Below, piece after piece: positions 11,100 through 21,768 of a DNA stretch of 64,000 nt. The first letter of the stretch is position 1. Each line of letters opens with the position of its first letter. The position numbers and the translations under genes are program-made. This stretch comes from Aeromonas lusitana. GTDB lineage: Bacteria > Pseudomonadota > Gammaproteobacteria > Enterobacterales > Aeromonadaceae. The stretch is from NCBI RefSeq assembly GCF_002812985.1, contig NZ_PGCP01000036.1, positions 1-64,000 of the forward strand, given 5' to 3'. The notes under the pieces were generated by a model. The model made no database searches and was not told the DNA's origin. It saw nothing but the letters and a program-made list of their open reading frames with translations.

Positions 11100-11234
11100 G
11101 GAAGGTGATTCTGCCAAGTTGGCACGGTTCATGTATTCCTCCTTGGGTGACGGGAAGCAACTTGTTCCCGCTGAATGCTTTGCTCTATGAAAGTTCCGTC
11201 ATCTTTTTCAGCCACCTTAGGGTGGCTTTTTTTT
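11100..11234 (+). ncRNA. Candidate small RNA with terminator (first of two)
   Basis: Terminator stem AGCCACC/GGTGGCT at 11210-11216/11221-11227 with loop TTAG and a run of about ten T. Upstream hairpins at 11113-11125 and 11152-11169 would be part of the transcript. The 5' end is unknown. No coding frame is convincing and no family is recognised. Confidence 0.4.
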
Positions 11235-11289
11235 ATTGGCTGAAAATGGTGGGGAAAAGTCGAGATCTGGTGGGGAAATGGCGACTTGG

Positions 11290-11397
11290 CACGCAAGCTG
11301 CAAAGGTTAGTGTGTCCTGCATAAGGATATGTGTGTGATTGTTACCCCCAACGTTCAGGTTTTTAGGGCCATCCCAACGGGATGGCCTCTTTTTTAT
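11290..11397 (+). ncRNA. Candidate small RNA with terminator (second of two)
   Basis: Terminator stem GGCCATCCC/GGGATGGCC at 11367-11375/11379-11387, three-base loop, then TCTTTTTTAT. The transcript body would contain the single-stranded-looking stretch GATTGTTACCCCCAACG. It is separated from the previous terminator by about 130 bp with no ORF. TTGGCA at 11285-11290 is a possible -35, but no good -10 is evident. Confidence 0.4.
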
Positions 11398-11514
11398 CTG
11401 TTCTTCACGGTCAGAGGGTCTAAGGCTTGTCTGGCCGCCTTCGGCCCTGTGCACTCTTGGGGCTTGGCACTGGTGAATTCACCCCATGATGGTGCAGCTT
11501 TTACCCATAAGGGA

Positions 11515-12525
11515 TTAGAAGCCGCTCATGTCGATGACCAGCTTGCCCACCATGCGCCCTGCTTCTACCTCGGCGTGGGCACTCGCCAGGCTGGCGGCGG
11601 TCAGGCTGGGTACCGTCTTGGTCAGGGTGGTCTTGAGCACACCTTTGTCCACCAGGGCCGCGACCCGACCCAGCAACTGGTGCTGGCCGATCATGTCCGG
11701 GGTCTGGAACAGGGAGCGGGTGAACATGAACTCCTGGCTGAAGGTGACGCTCTTGGGTTTGAGCAGACCGAGATCCCAGGGCTCGCTCGACTCGGCGATG
11801 GTGCAGATGTGACCGAAGGGGCGGATGAGGCTCGCCATGGCGGCCCAGTGCTGCTCGGTGGCATTGGTGCAGAAGATGGCGTCGAGCTGACTGATGCCAA
11901 GGGTGGCGAGCTCGGCCTGCAGGTTGTGATGACTCACCACCTGATGGGCCCCCATGGCCAGGCACCACTCCCTTGTCTCTGGCCGTGAGGCGGTGGCGAT
12001 CACTTCCATGTTGGTGAGCTGGCGGGCGAGCTGGATGGCGATGGAGCCCACGCCGCCCGCGCCGCCGATGATCAGCAACCTGCCTTCACTCTCGCGACTG
12101 AGGCCGATGCGATCGAACAGGGCCTCCCAGGCGGTGATGGCGGTGAGGGGCAGGGCGGCGGCCTCCACGTCGCTCAGGCTGGTCGGTGCCAGGGCGGCGA
12201 TGCGCTCGTCCACCAGTTGCTGGGCGCTGTTGCTGCCGGGACGGCTGATGTCGCCGGCGTACCAGACGCGGTCACCGCGCTTGAACAGGGTCACCTCGCT
12301 GCCCACGGCAAGCACATCCCCCACCGCATCCCAGCCCAGCACCCGCGGCGTCGCTTCCACCTTGGCCTTGGGGGAGCGCACCTTGGTGTCCACCGGGTTG
12401 ATGGAGGTGGCGTTGACCCGTACCAGCAGATCCCGCGGGCCCGGGGTCGGGGTGGGCAGAGTGGCCTCGATAAAGCAGTGGGGGTGATCACTTGGCAGGT
12501 AATGGGTCAGGGCGATGGCTTTCAT
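11515..12525 (-). CDS. Zinc-type alcohol dehydrogenase / quinone oxidoreductase family protein
   Basis: 336-residue MDR-superfamily oxidoreductase. It has the GroES-like N-terminal domain (DLLVRVNATSINPVDTKVR; VLGWDAVGDVLAVG) and an NADPH-binding fold (LLIIGGAGGVGSIAIQLARQL). The structural and catalytic zinc cysteines of true alcohol dehydrogenases are not evident, so it is probably an NADPH-dependent enone/quinone-type reductase. The ATG at 12525 is preceded by AAAGGAA and fits the family better than the longer frame. It is divergent from a LysR regulator with 100 bp between them, which suggests control by that regulator. Confidence 0.85.
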   Translation of the reverse strand: MKAIALTHYLPSDHPHCFIEATLPTPTPGPRDLLVRVNATSINPVDTKVRSPKAKVEATPRVLGWDAVGDVLAVGSEVTLFKRGDRVWYAGDISRPGSNSAQQLVDERIAALAPTSLSDVEAAALPLTAITAWEALFDRIGLSRESEGRLLIIGGAGGVGSIAIQLARQLTNMEVIATASRPETREWCLAMGAHQVVSHHNLQAELATLGISQLDAIFCTNATEQHWAAMASLIRPFGHICTIAESSEPWDLGLLKPKSVTFSQEFMFTRSLFQTPDMIGQHQLLGRVAALVDKGVLKTTLTKTVPSLTAASLASAHAEVEAGRMVGKLVIDMSGF

Positions 12526-12625
12526 GGCAATTCCTTTCAAATCGGTATGAGTGGGATTGCCAAGCAGTCTAGCCAAGTAGATTATCCTCATTAAGATGGG
12601 TAATTAAGAAAGACTGTTTGAATAG

Positions 12626-13498
12626 ATGAACAATGTAGAACTGGAGTTGATGGGGCTGTTCGCCACCGTAGTGGAGCAGGGCAGCTTCACCCGGGCGGCC
12701 GAGGTACTCGGCATGCCCAAGTCATCGGTGAGTCAGAAGATCTCACGCCTCGAGTCCCAGCTCGGGGTGCGGCTGTTGCAGCGCACCACCCGCAGGCTGA
12801 GCCTGACCCCGCAAGGGGAGCTCTATGTGGAGCATTGTCAGGGGTTGCTGGCGCTGGCCCGCAGCGCCAACCTGGCCATGGCCAGGCTGCGCAGTGCCCC
12901 CGCCGGCCGGGTGCGGATCACGGCTCCCGAGGCGACCGGTACCCTGCTGCTTGGCAAGATCCTGGCGGAGTTTCGCGCCCTCTACCCCGAGGTGGTGCTG
13001 GAGCTGACCTTGAGTGACGAGCAGCTGGATCTGGTGGGGGAGGGTTACGATCTGGCGCTGCGGGCGGCGCCTCTCAAGGACTCCAGCCTCATCTGCCGGC
13101 GCATCGGTCAGGTACCGCGCCATCTGGTGGCGGCTCCCGCCTATCTGGCGGTGCACGGGGCGCCGCAGCAGCTCTCTGAACTGGGGTTGCATGCCTGCCT
13201 GGTGCACACGGCGCTGCCGATATGGCCACTGCAGGAGGGGGGCTGGCGCGCGCAGGGGGCCTGCATCAGCAACAGCCTGCTGGCGCTGCGGGAGCTGGCC
13301 GTCAATGGCGGCGGTATCGCCCTGCTGCCGGATCACGTCTGCCGCGCCGATCTGGCGGCGGGGTCGCTGCAAAAGGTGCTGCCGGACTTGCCCGTTCCGC
13401 CCAATCCCTTCTATCTCATCTACCCGAGCCGGGAACATCTGGCCCCCGCCTTGCGCAGCCTGATGGACTTTGTCGCGGATCGGCTGCCCTTCGCCTGA
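12626..13498 (+). CDS. LysR family transcriptional regulator
   Basis: 290 residues. The N-terminal winged helix-turn-helix (ELMGLFATVVEQGSFTRAAEVLGMPKSSVSQKISRLE) is typical of the LysR/CrgA-like group and is followed by RRLSLTPQGE. The C-terminal periplasmic-binding-like co-inducer domain occupies about residues 90-290. Its position divergent from the alcohol dehydrogenase gene suggests that this gene is the target; the inducer is unknown. Its stop is five bases from the stop of the convergent PTS gene. Confidence 0.9.
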   Translation: MNNVELELMGLFATVVEQGSFTRAAEVLGMPKSSVSQKISRLESQLGVRLLQRTTRRLSLTPQGELYVEHCQGLLALARSANLAMARLRSAPAGRVRITAPEATGTLLLGKILAEFRALYPEVVLELTLSDEQLDLVGEGYDLALRAAPLKDSSLICRRIGQVPRHLVAAPAYLAVHGAPQQLSELGLHACLVHTALPIWPLQEGGWRAQGACISNSLLALRELAVNGGGIALLPDHVCRADLAAGSLQKVLPDLPVPPNPFYLIYPSREHLAPALRSLMDFVADRLPFA

Positions 13499-13503
13499 GC
13501 CCG

Positions 13504-14928
13504 TCAGCGACTCTGGCTGAGGGGGGCCTTGCTGGGCTCTATGCCCAGAGGAACCGACTGGCGCTCTGCCAGCATGCGGATCTGCCCCTCCACCAAGCCG
13601 GCGTTGGGGCCCAGCACCAGCACCAGCTGATGGTCGTTGAGCACTATCCAGGAGAGGCTGCCGAGCGCCGTGAGCCTGCCCTGATCCACCAATCCCATGT
13701 TGCGTACCCTCAGGCTCAGGCGGGTCAGACAGACGCTCATGGCCTGCAGGTTGTCCATCCCGCCCAGCACCTTGAGGTACTGGATCGCCAGCATCTGGGG
13801 ATCCGTGGGGGCGACCGTGGCGAGCCGGGGTAGCTCCTCGGCGAGGGGCTTGCTCGGCAGGCTGAGGGGAGCATGTTCCAGCAGCTGGGAGAACAGCAGG
13901 GCGTAGGCGACGAAGAACAGGATGCCGAGGGGGATGAGCCAGAAGCTGTGCTCACCGGTGGAGTAGCTCAGCACCAGATCCAGCAGACCGGCGGAGAAGT
14001 AACTGCCTACCTTGATACCAAGTCCGCTGCAGATGGCGAGCGACAGCCCTGTCAGCAGGGCGTGGGCCAGAAACAGCCAGGGGGCGGTGAAGGCGAACAG
14101 GAACTCGATGGGCTCTGTGATCCCCACCAGGGCCGAGGTGAGGGCCAGGGTCAACAGCAGGCCCCCTTGGGGCAGTCGCTGCATCCGCTTGCGATGGAGC
14201 CAGATGGCAAAACAGGCCCCCGGCAGGCCGAACATGATGACGGGGTAGAGCCCGGCCACATAGCCTTCGTGCAGGGGCTGGGCGCTGGCCAGCGCCTGCA
14301 GGTTGCTCTCACCCAATCCCACCAGGCTGCCCAGCACCTGATGCAGGCCGAGGGGAACCAGCAGTCGGTTCAACACGCCGTAACAGAAGGCGCCGAAGGG
14401 GGTGGTGAGCAGATGGGAGGCGAGCAGGCTGATGCCTTCTTCCAGCAGGGGCCAGAGCAGGGCGAGGGGGATGACCAGCAGCAGGCAGACCAGGGCCGAG
14501 AGCAGCATGCCTGGCAAGTCCTCCTGCAGGGGGCGCAGCCAGGCCGGCAGGCGCAGCCCCCGTGCCCAGGAGCAGACCAGCGCCGTGGTCAGCCCCGCCA
14601 GCAGGCCGCAGATCATGTCCGCATGCAGACCCGGCGCCAGGGTCGTCAGCGCCGAGCTCAGCAGCAGGAAATTGACCGCCCCGGCCAAGGCTTGTGCCCC
14701 TTGCCCCTGTCGGCTCAGCCCGAAGGCGATGGCCACCGCATAGATAAGCGGCATCTGGCTGAACAGGGCCTGGCCGGCGAGGGAGAGTACCGCCAGATCC
14801 AGCACATCCGGCTGGCCGAGCCGATAGAGCAGGGCGGCCAGGGGCAGGATGGAGACCGGCAACAACAGGGCATAGCCGAGCCGTTGCAGGGACTGGGTCA
14901 GGATCGTTTTGGCGTTCTTAACGGGCAT
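13504..14928 (-). CDS. PTS sugar transporter, EIIC-EIIB (glucose/N-acetylglucosamine family)
   Basis: 474-residue membrane permease of the glucose-glucoside PTS family, with about ten hydrophobic segments. The hallmark LVGITEPIEFLFAF lies in the second half of the EIIC domain. A C-terminal EIIB domain follows, with phosphorylatable cysteine in MSVCLTRLSLRV. No EIIA is fused or adjacent, so it would need one from elsewhere (for example Crr). The substrate is undetermined. The start is uncertain: ATG 14928 is chosen, with GTG 14958 ten codons upstream as an alternative; neither has a strong ribosome binding site. Confidence 0.82.
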   Translation of the reverse strand: MPVKNAKTILTQSLQRLGYALLLPVSILPLAALLYRLGQPDVLDLAVLSLAGQALFSQMPLIYAVAIAFGLSRQGQGAQALAGAVNFLLLSSALTTLAPGLHADMICGLLAGLTTALVCSWARGLRLPAWLRPLQEDLPGMLLSALVCLLLVIPLALLWPLLEEGISLLASHLLTTPFGAFCYGVLNRLLVPLGLHQVLGSLVGLGESNLQALASAQPLHEGYVAGLYPVIMFGLPGACFAIWLHRKRMQRLPQGGLLLTLALTSALVGITEPIEFLFAFTAPWLFLAHALLTGLSLAICSGLGIKVGSYFSAGLLDLVLSYSTGEHSFWLIPLGILFFVAYALLFSQLLEHAPLSLPSKPLAEELPRLATVAPTDPQMLAIQYLKVLGGMDNLQAMSVCLTRLSLRVRNMGLVDQGRLTALGSLSWIVLNDHQLVLVLGPNAGLVEGQIRMLAERQSVPLGIEPSKAPLSQSR

Positions 14929-15017
14929 GATCGCAGGACTTTTTGTGACATGGCGCACAGTTTACCCGCGAAACACCCATTTGGGGATAGGAAAGATCCC
15001 CTTTATTGATCCCTTTG

Positions 15018-16484
15018 TTATTTCTGATCAAATAATCGCCGAACGCTCTGATCCGGGGCTGGGGTCAGCAGGCTCACCACAATGAAGGCGATGAGCCCAA
15101 GCCCCAGGCTGGGGACTATGGCGTGCAGGCCGCCCAGCTTGACTCCCCACTGGCTCAGGACCCCGTAGCAGACAATGCCTGACACCATGCTGGCCAGGGC
15201 GCCCTGGCCATTGGCCCGGGACCAGTAGAGGCCGAGCACCAGCGGCCAGAGGAACACCGCCTGCAGGCCGCCGAAGGCGAGCAGGTTGAGCCAGATGATC
15301 ATCTCCGGGGGTTGCAGCGCCGCCAGCAGCACTAGCGTGCCGAGGATAAGGGTACAGAGCAGGGAGAGGCGTGGCACCCGCACCTCCAGCTTCTCCTGCC
15401 GTTCATTTTTAGAGCTGAGATAGTTGAGGTAGAGATCCTTGACCAGGGTCGCCGAGGCCTGAATGAGCTGGGAGTCGATGGTGGACATGATGGCCGCCAT
15501 GGGGGCCGCGAGGAAGACACCCGCCAGCCAGGGGGGCAGCACTTCCATCATCAGGGACGGCATGATCTTGTCCGGGCTGTCCATGCCGGGCAGGATGGCG
15601 CGGCCGAGCGCACCGGCCAGGTGCATGCCAAACATCAGTAGGGCGCTGACCACGGTGCCGATCAGGATGCCGCGATGCAGCGCCTTGCTGTCCCGATAGC
15701 CGAAGCAGCGCAGGGCCGAGTGGGGCAGCCCCACCACACCGATACAGACCAGCACCCAGAAGCTCAGCATGAAGGGCTGGGTCAGCATGTCGCCGGCCCC
15801 TTGCGGGCTCACCAGCTTGGGATCGATCACCTTGAGCTGATGGATGAGGTTTGGCAGGCCATCGCCGGCCACCAGGATCCCCGCCAGCAGGGCGCCCGTG
15901 CCGATCAGCATGATGATCCCCTGCAGGGCATCTGTCATGACCACGGCGCGAAAGCCGCCAATCACGGTATAAAGTAGTACGCAGCTCGCAAAAAGCAGCA
16001 GGCCCTGCTGATAACTGAGGCCGGTAGCGGTCTCCAGCAGGCGTGCCCCGCCGATGAACTGCACCACCATGGTGGCGATGAAAGCGAGGATGATAGTCAC
16101 GGATCCCAGCACCACCACCCACTTGCTGCGATAGCGGGCCCACAGCATGTCGTTGATGGTCACCGCATTGACCCGGCGGGCTATGATGGCGAACTTCTTG
16201 CCAAGCACCCCCAGGGTGAGCCAGACGGTGGGCAGCTGGATCATCGCCAGCAGCACCCAGCCCAGCCCTATCTTGTAGGCGGCGCCCGGCCCGCCGATAA
16301 AGGAAGAAGCCGAGGTGTAAGTGGCCACCAGCGTCATGGCCAGCACCAGGCCCCCCATGCTGCGGTTGCCGATGAAGTATTCCTGCACGAAGTCGCCACC
16401 GGCTCGATGACGGCTGGCCCAGAAACCGACCCCCAGCACCAGCATCAGGTAGACGATGAGGGGCAGCATCAACTCAAGGTTCAT
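15018..16484 (-). CDS. panF: Sodium/pantothenate symporter
   Basis: 488-residue sodium:solute symporter family protein with about 12-13 membrane segments. It closely fits PanF, which imports pantothenate with Na+: FIGNRSMGGLVLAMTLVATY, SASSFIGGPGAAYK, VVGLPHSALRCFGYRDSKAL, APMAAIMSTIDSQLIQAS. The start at 16484 lies within the 3' end of yhdT (overlap of about 11 bases), the gene order also found in enterobacteria, so the two are translationally coupled. Confidence 0.93.
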   Translation of the reverse strand: MNLELMLPLIVYLMLVLGVGFWASRHRAGGDFVQEYFIGNRSMGGLVLAMTLVATYTSASSFIGGPGAAYKIGLGWVLLAMIQLPTVWLTLGVLGKKFAIIARRVNAVTINDMLWARYRSKWVVVLGSVTIILAFIATMVVQFIGGARLLETATGLSYQQGLLLFASCVLLYTVIGGFRAVVMTDALQGIIMLIGTGALLAGILVAGDGLPNLIHQLKVIDPKLVSPQGAGDMLTQPFMLSFWVLVCIGVVGLPHSALRCFGYRDSKALHRGILIGTVVSALLMFGMHLAGALGRAILPGMDSPDKIMPSLMMEVLPPWLAGVFLAAPMAAIMSTIDSQLIQASATLVKDLYLNYLSSKNERQEKLEVRVPRLSLLCTLILGTLVLLAALQPPEMIIWLNLLAFGGLQAVFLWPLVLGLYWSRANGQGALASMVSGIVCYGVLSQWGVKLGGLHAIVPSLGLGLIAFIVVSLLTPAPDQSVRRLFDQK

Positions 16485-16827
16485 GGCGGCGTGGCTCCTT
16501 GTTATCGGCATCGGAGTTATCGGAATCGGATCCGTGGCGTGCCTGGTTCATGGCTGGGCCCTGGGTGCCGGTGGCCTGCAGGGGCGGGGCGACGGCTTCC
16601 TCGGTATCCAGAGGAATGTCGACAAACAGGCGATCCACCATGAGGGCGCACAGGCCGATAAACAGCAGCGGCATCAGGATGCAACTGAGCACAAACCAGA
16701 GTGGCATGTCCCAGAGTTCCATCTCTTCCGGGATGAAATAAGCCGAACCATACCAGGCGGCGAAATAGAGCAGGGTGAGCAGCAGACAGAGGGCTGCTTC
16801 CCGACGGGCGAGTGCGAAACGGTTCAC
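16474..16827 (-). CDS. yhdT: YhdT family inner-membrane protein
   Basis: 117-residue protein. GTG start at 16827 with GGAGG six bases upstream. It carries two membrane segments (AALCLLLTLLYFAAWYGSAYF and MPLWFVLSCILMPLLFIGLCALMV), as in YhdT/DUF997. Compared with the ~80-residue E. coli protein it has a longer hydrophilic C-terminal tail rich in D, S and N. It always precedes panF in related bacteria; a role in pantothenate transport is suspected but unproven. Confidence 0.82.
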   Translation of the reverse strand: MNRFALARREAALCLLLTLLYFAAWYGSAYFIPEEMELWDMPLWFVLSCILMPLLFIGLCALMVDRLFVDIPLDTEEAVAPPLQATGTQGPAMNQARHGSDSDNSDADNKEPRRHEP

Positions 16828-16863
16828 CTTGGCCTCCGACGAGTGAGCGGGGCGCAAGAATAA

Positions 16864-16897
16864 CAAAAAAGGGCCATGTCGCCATGGCCCTTTTTTC
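16864..16897 (-). terminator. Intrinsic terminator of the aroQ-accB-accC operon
   Basis: Stem GGGCCATG/CATGGCCC at 16871-16878/16883-16890, flanked by an A-run and a T-run so it can work in both directions. It lies beyond the accC stop on the minus strand. Confidence 0.8.
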
Positions 16898-16945
16898 ACT
16901 GTCGATCCGATGGACCAGACATACATCTTATTTGATGCAGATCCC

Positions 16946-18286
16946 TTACAGACCCAACTTCTTGTGCAGGTAGTGGATATTGGTACCACCGTGCTGGAAG
17001 TTCTCGTCCTTCATGATCTCTTTTTGCAGGGCGATGTTGGTCTTGATCCCTTCCACCACCAGCTCGTCGAGGGAGTGACGCATGCGGGCGATGGCGATGT
17101 CGCGGTTCTCACCGTAACAGATCAGCTTGCCGATCATGGAGTCATAGTATGGCGGCACCTTGTAGCCGGCATAGATATGGGACTCCCAGCGTACCCCCAG
17201 ACCACCCGGCGCATGGAAGCGCTGGATGAGACCCGGAGACGGCATGAAGGTCGCGGGATCCTCGGCATTGATCCGGCACTCGATGGCATGGCCACGGATG
17301 CGGATGTCCTGCTGGGTGATGGACAGGGGCTGGCCGGCGGCGATGCGCAGCTGCTCCTTGATGAGATCCACGCCGGTGACCATCTCGGTGACCGGGTGCT
17401 CGACCTGGATCCGGGTGTTCATCTCGATGAAGTAGAACTCGCCGTTCTCGTACAGGAACTCGAAGGTACCCGCACCGCGGTAGCCTATTTCGAGACAGGC
17501 GCGTACGCAGCGCTCACCGATGAACTTGCGCATCTCTTCGGTGATGCCGGGTGCCGGCGCTTCTTCTACCACCTTCTGGTGACGGCGCTGCATGGAGCAG
17601 TCCCGCTCACCCAGGTAAAGGGCGGTACCCTGGCCGTCTGCCAACACCTGGATCTCGATGTGGCGCGGGTTTTCCAGGTACTTCTCCATGTAGACCATGT
17701 CGTTCTTGAAGAACTGGCCTGCTTCGGACTTGGTCAGGGCGATGGCGCCGGCCAGTTCGGCCTCGTTGCGCACCACGCGCATGCCACGACCACCACCGCC
17801 ACCGGCGGCCTTGATGATCACGGGGTAACCGATCCGCTTGGCGATGGTGGCGTTGCGCTTGGCATCGTTGTCCACCGGGCCGTCGGAGCCGGGTACGCAG
17901 GGCACGCCTGCTTTCTTCATTGCCTCGATGGCGGAGACCTTGTCACCCATCAGGCGAATGGTCTCGGCGCGCGGGCCGATGAAGATGAAGCCGGATTTCT
18001 CGACCACTTCGGCAAAGTCGGCATTCTCGGAGAGGAAGCCGTAGCCTGGGTGGATGGCGACGGCACCTGTCACCTCGGCGGCGGCGATAATGGCCGGCAC
18101 GTTGAGGTAGGATTCACCGCTGGCAGGCTTGCCAATACAGATGGTTTCGTCGGCCAGGAGCACATGCTTGAGCTCCCGATCGGCGGTGGAGTGAACGGCC
18201 ACTGTCTTGATCCCGAGCTCTTTGCAAGCGCGCAGGATCCGCAGGGCAATTTCACCTCGGTTGGCGATGACTACTTTGTCCAACAT
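16946..18286 (-). CDS. accC: Acetyl-CoA carboxylase, biotin carboxylase subunit
   Basis: 446 residues, ATP-grasp enzyme. It carboxylates the biotin on AccB with bicarbonate and ATP in the first step of fatty acid synthesis. Visible motifs: [20 protein letters not shown], the ATP-binding glycine loop [14 protein letters not shown] (residues ~160-172) and the active-site region [16 protein letters not shown]. It lies 15 bp after accB, in the usual accB-accC order. Confidence 0.97.
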   Translation of the reverse strand: MLDKVVIANRGEIALRILRACKELGIKTVAVHSTADRELKHVLLADETICIGKPASGESYLNVPAIIAAAEVTGAVAIHPGYGFLSENADFAEVVEKSGFIFIGPRAETIRLMGDKVSAIEAMKKAGVPCVPGSDGPVDNDAKRNATIAKRIGYPVIIKAAGGGGGRGMRVVRNEAELAGAIALTKSEAGQFFKNDMVYMEKYLENPRHIEIQVLADGQGTALYLGERDCSMQRRHQKVVEEAPAPGITEEMRKFIGERCVRACLEIGYRGAGTFEFLYENGEFYFIEMNTRIQVEHPVTEMVTGVDLIKEQLRIAAGQPLSITQQDIRIRGHAIECRINAEDPATFMPSPGLIQRFHAPGGLGVRWESHIYAGYKVPPYYDSMIGKLICYGENRDIAIARMRHSLDELVVEGIKTNIALQKEIMKDENFQHGGTNIHYLHKKLGL

Positions 18287-18301
18287 GGGTGGCGTTTTCC
18301 C

Positions 18302-18769
18302 TTATTCGATGATGAACAGCGGCTCGTCGAATTCGACGGCCTGACCATTTTCAACCAGGATCGCTTTGATCACACCGGCCTTGTCAGACTCGATTTGGTT
18401 CATCATTTTCATGGCTTCGACGATGCACAGGGTATCGCCGACATTGACGTGCTGACCCACTTCCACGAACGGCTTGGCTTCCGGGCTGGAGGAGCGGTAG
18501 AAGGAGCCCACCATGGGGGAGCGCATCAGATGACCGCTCGGGGTGGCGTCGGCAACTGGGGCGGCGGCAGTGGCAGCACCGGCAACCGGGGCGGCAACTT
18601 GCTGAACCTGGGCCGGTTGCATCATCATCTGCGGGGCAACGCTAACCTGGCCGGAGAAATTGCGGCTGATGCGAACGGACTCTTCCCCTTCGGAGATTTC
18701 CAGCTCGGCGATGCCGGACTCTTCAACCAGTTCAATCAGCTTCTTGATTTTGCGGATATCCATTAGCAT
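18302..18769 (-). CDS. accB: Acetyl-CoA carboxylase, biotin carboxyl carrier protein
   Basis: 155 residues. The N-terminal segment [18 protein letters not shown] is followed by an Ala/Pro-rich flexible linker (~75-95) and a biotinyl domain with the biotinylation lysine in [11 protein letters not shown] near residue 121. The frame begins MLMDIRKI; the second ATG two codons on is a possible start. It follows aroQ by 30 bp. accB commonly autoregulates the operon through its N-terminus in E. coli; no such signal can be judged here. Confidence 0.96.
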   Translation of the reverse strand: MLMDIRKIKKLIELVEESGIAELEISEGEESVRISRNFSGQVSVAPQMMMQPAQVQQVAAPVAGAATAAAPVADATPSGHLMRSPMVGSFYRSSSPEAKPFVEVGQHVNVGDTLCIVEAMKMMNQIESDKAGVIKAILVENGQAVEFDEPLFIIE

Positions 18770-18799
18770 TCTCTTTCTTCTTTATCTGATCAGTGATTA

Positions 18800-19249
18800 T
18801 CAAGCCGCGCGCAATTGATGCACGGCCGCGGTTAAAGCGAATTGGTAGCCATCGGCACCCAGCCCACAGATCACTCCCTTGGCGACATCAGACAGATAGG
18901 AGTGATGACGGAAGGGTTCCCTGGCATGGACGTTTGACAGGTGAACCTCGATAAAGGGGATGGCGACACCCAGCAGGGCATCGCGCAGGGCGACGCTGGT
19001 GTGGGTGAAGGCGGCTGGATTGATGATGATATAATCCACCTGGCCCATGGCCTGATGGATGCGGCTGACCAACTCATGTTCGGCGTTGGATTGCAGGTGT
19101 TCCAGAGTGACACCGAGTTCGCCGGCACTTTGCTGCAGATCGGCGACGATCTCATCGAGCGTCTTGCTGCCGTAGATTCCCGGCTCCCGCTTGCCCAGCA
19201 GATTCAGGTTGGGGCCGTTGAGCAGGAGGATTCGGTGATGTTGCGACAT
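18800..19249 (-). CDS. aroQ: 3-dehydroquinate dehydratase, type II
   Basis: 149 residues; dehydrates 3-dehydroquinate to 3-dehydroshikimate in the shikimate pathway. The type II family is clear from [21 protein letters not shown] (with the catalytic tyrosine in its last residues), the stretch [18 protein letters not shown] and the histidine/arginine region [19 protein letters not shown]. First gene of aroQ-accB-accC, the common order in gammaproteobacteria other than enterics. The promoter must lie in 19250-19400, where the sequence is AT-rich. Confidence 0.96.
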   Translation of the reverse strand: MSQHHRILLLNGPNLNLLGKREPGIYGSKTLDEIVADLQQSAGELGVTLEHLQSNAEHELVSRIHQAMGQVDYIIINPAAFTHTSVALRDALLGVAIPFIEVHLSNVHAREPFRHHSYLSDVAKGVICGLGADGYQFALTAAVHQLRAA

Positions 19250-19465
19250 ATTGAGTACATCCTCGATGATAATGCTGCTATCTATCAGCTATCTGTGGAC
19301 TACCAGAAATCTAGCCATTTTCTGCGCAATTCGGTGTGCCCTGGCACACAGATTTCGCAATTATATTGATTTCGTGAAAATTAGCAGCATTTTACTGGTC
19401 TAATCTCTACATCTGGTCGTTTATTAAGCTTTCTTGCCTTGTTACGGAAAGGTGGGCGGCGAAGA

Positions 19466-19496
19466 CGACAAAGCCGGCGCAAGGCCGGCTTTGTGA
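19466..19496 (-). terminator. Hairpin, probable terminator downstream of acs
   Basis: Eleven-bp stem ACAAAGCCGGC/GCCGGCTTTGT at 19468-19478/19484-19494. On the minus strand it follows the acs 3' duplication; the T-tract is weak (TTTGTCGTCTTC). Confidence 0.55.
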
Positions 19497-19512
19497 AGAG
19501 GCAGACGGAAGA

Positions 19513-19637
19513 TCAGGCCGCTTCGGACTTCTCGCGGATAAGCTTGTCCACCACACCCGGATCCGCCAGGGTGGAAATATCCCCAAGACTGTCGGTCTCG
19601 CCGGTGGCAATCTTGCGCAATATTGTGGAACGCATGA

Positions 19638-19641
<4 letters not shown>
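19513..19641 (-). CDS. Mini-ORF (42 aa) duplicating the Acs C-terminus, overlapping the acs stop
   Basis: The ATG at 19641-19639 overlaps the acs stop (ATGA), the usual signature of translational coupling. The peptide reads [20 protein letters not shown] and then the same residues as Acs to its final Ala-Ala and stop. It lies in a different frame from acs because the repeat period is not a multiple of three. It would be a free copy of the very C-terminal part of Acs, starting at the position of the regulatory acetylated lysine motif (SGKIMRR), with that lysine replaced by the start methionine. Expression is unproven. Confidence 0.5.
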
Positions 19642-21584
<1,943 letters not shown>

Positions 21585-21716
21585 CTGTCACTCCTTTGAA
21601 TACATTCTTGTAATGTTTGAGTAACAACTTATACCTTTGGTGCCCGAGGGCAATTAGACTTTTGGATAGCGTCTGGCAGAAGAGCCAAACCTGTCTGGTC
21701 GCTCAGGGTCAGACAA

Positions 21717-21748
21717 TAAAAAAGGGAGCACATAGGCTCCCTTTTTTA
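21717..21748 (-). terminator. Intrinsic terminator of the GGDEF-EAL gene
   Basis: Stem GGGAGC/GCTCCC at 21724-21729/21736-21741 with A-run and T-run flanks (works both ways). It lies just past the stop of the GGDEF-EAL gene on the minus strand. Confidence 0.8.
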
Positions 21749-21768
21749 TTGGGTTGCGCGCTGCTGGA

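Larger units (their letters stand above)
11014..11514. other. 501-bp intergenic region with two orphan terminators
   Basis: Lies upstream of prmA (minus strand) and beyond the 3' end of the alcohol dehydrogenase gene (also minus). No real gene on the plus strand ends here, yet two intrinsic terminators point that way (11210-11234 and 11365-11397). The first stretch also contains the palindrome TGCCAAGTTGGCA (11113-11125) and a hairpin GGGAA/TTCCC (11152-11169). See the ncRNA candidates. Confidence 0.6.
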
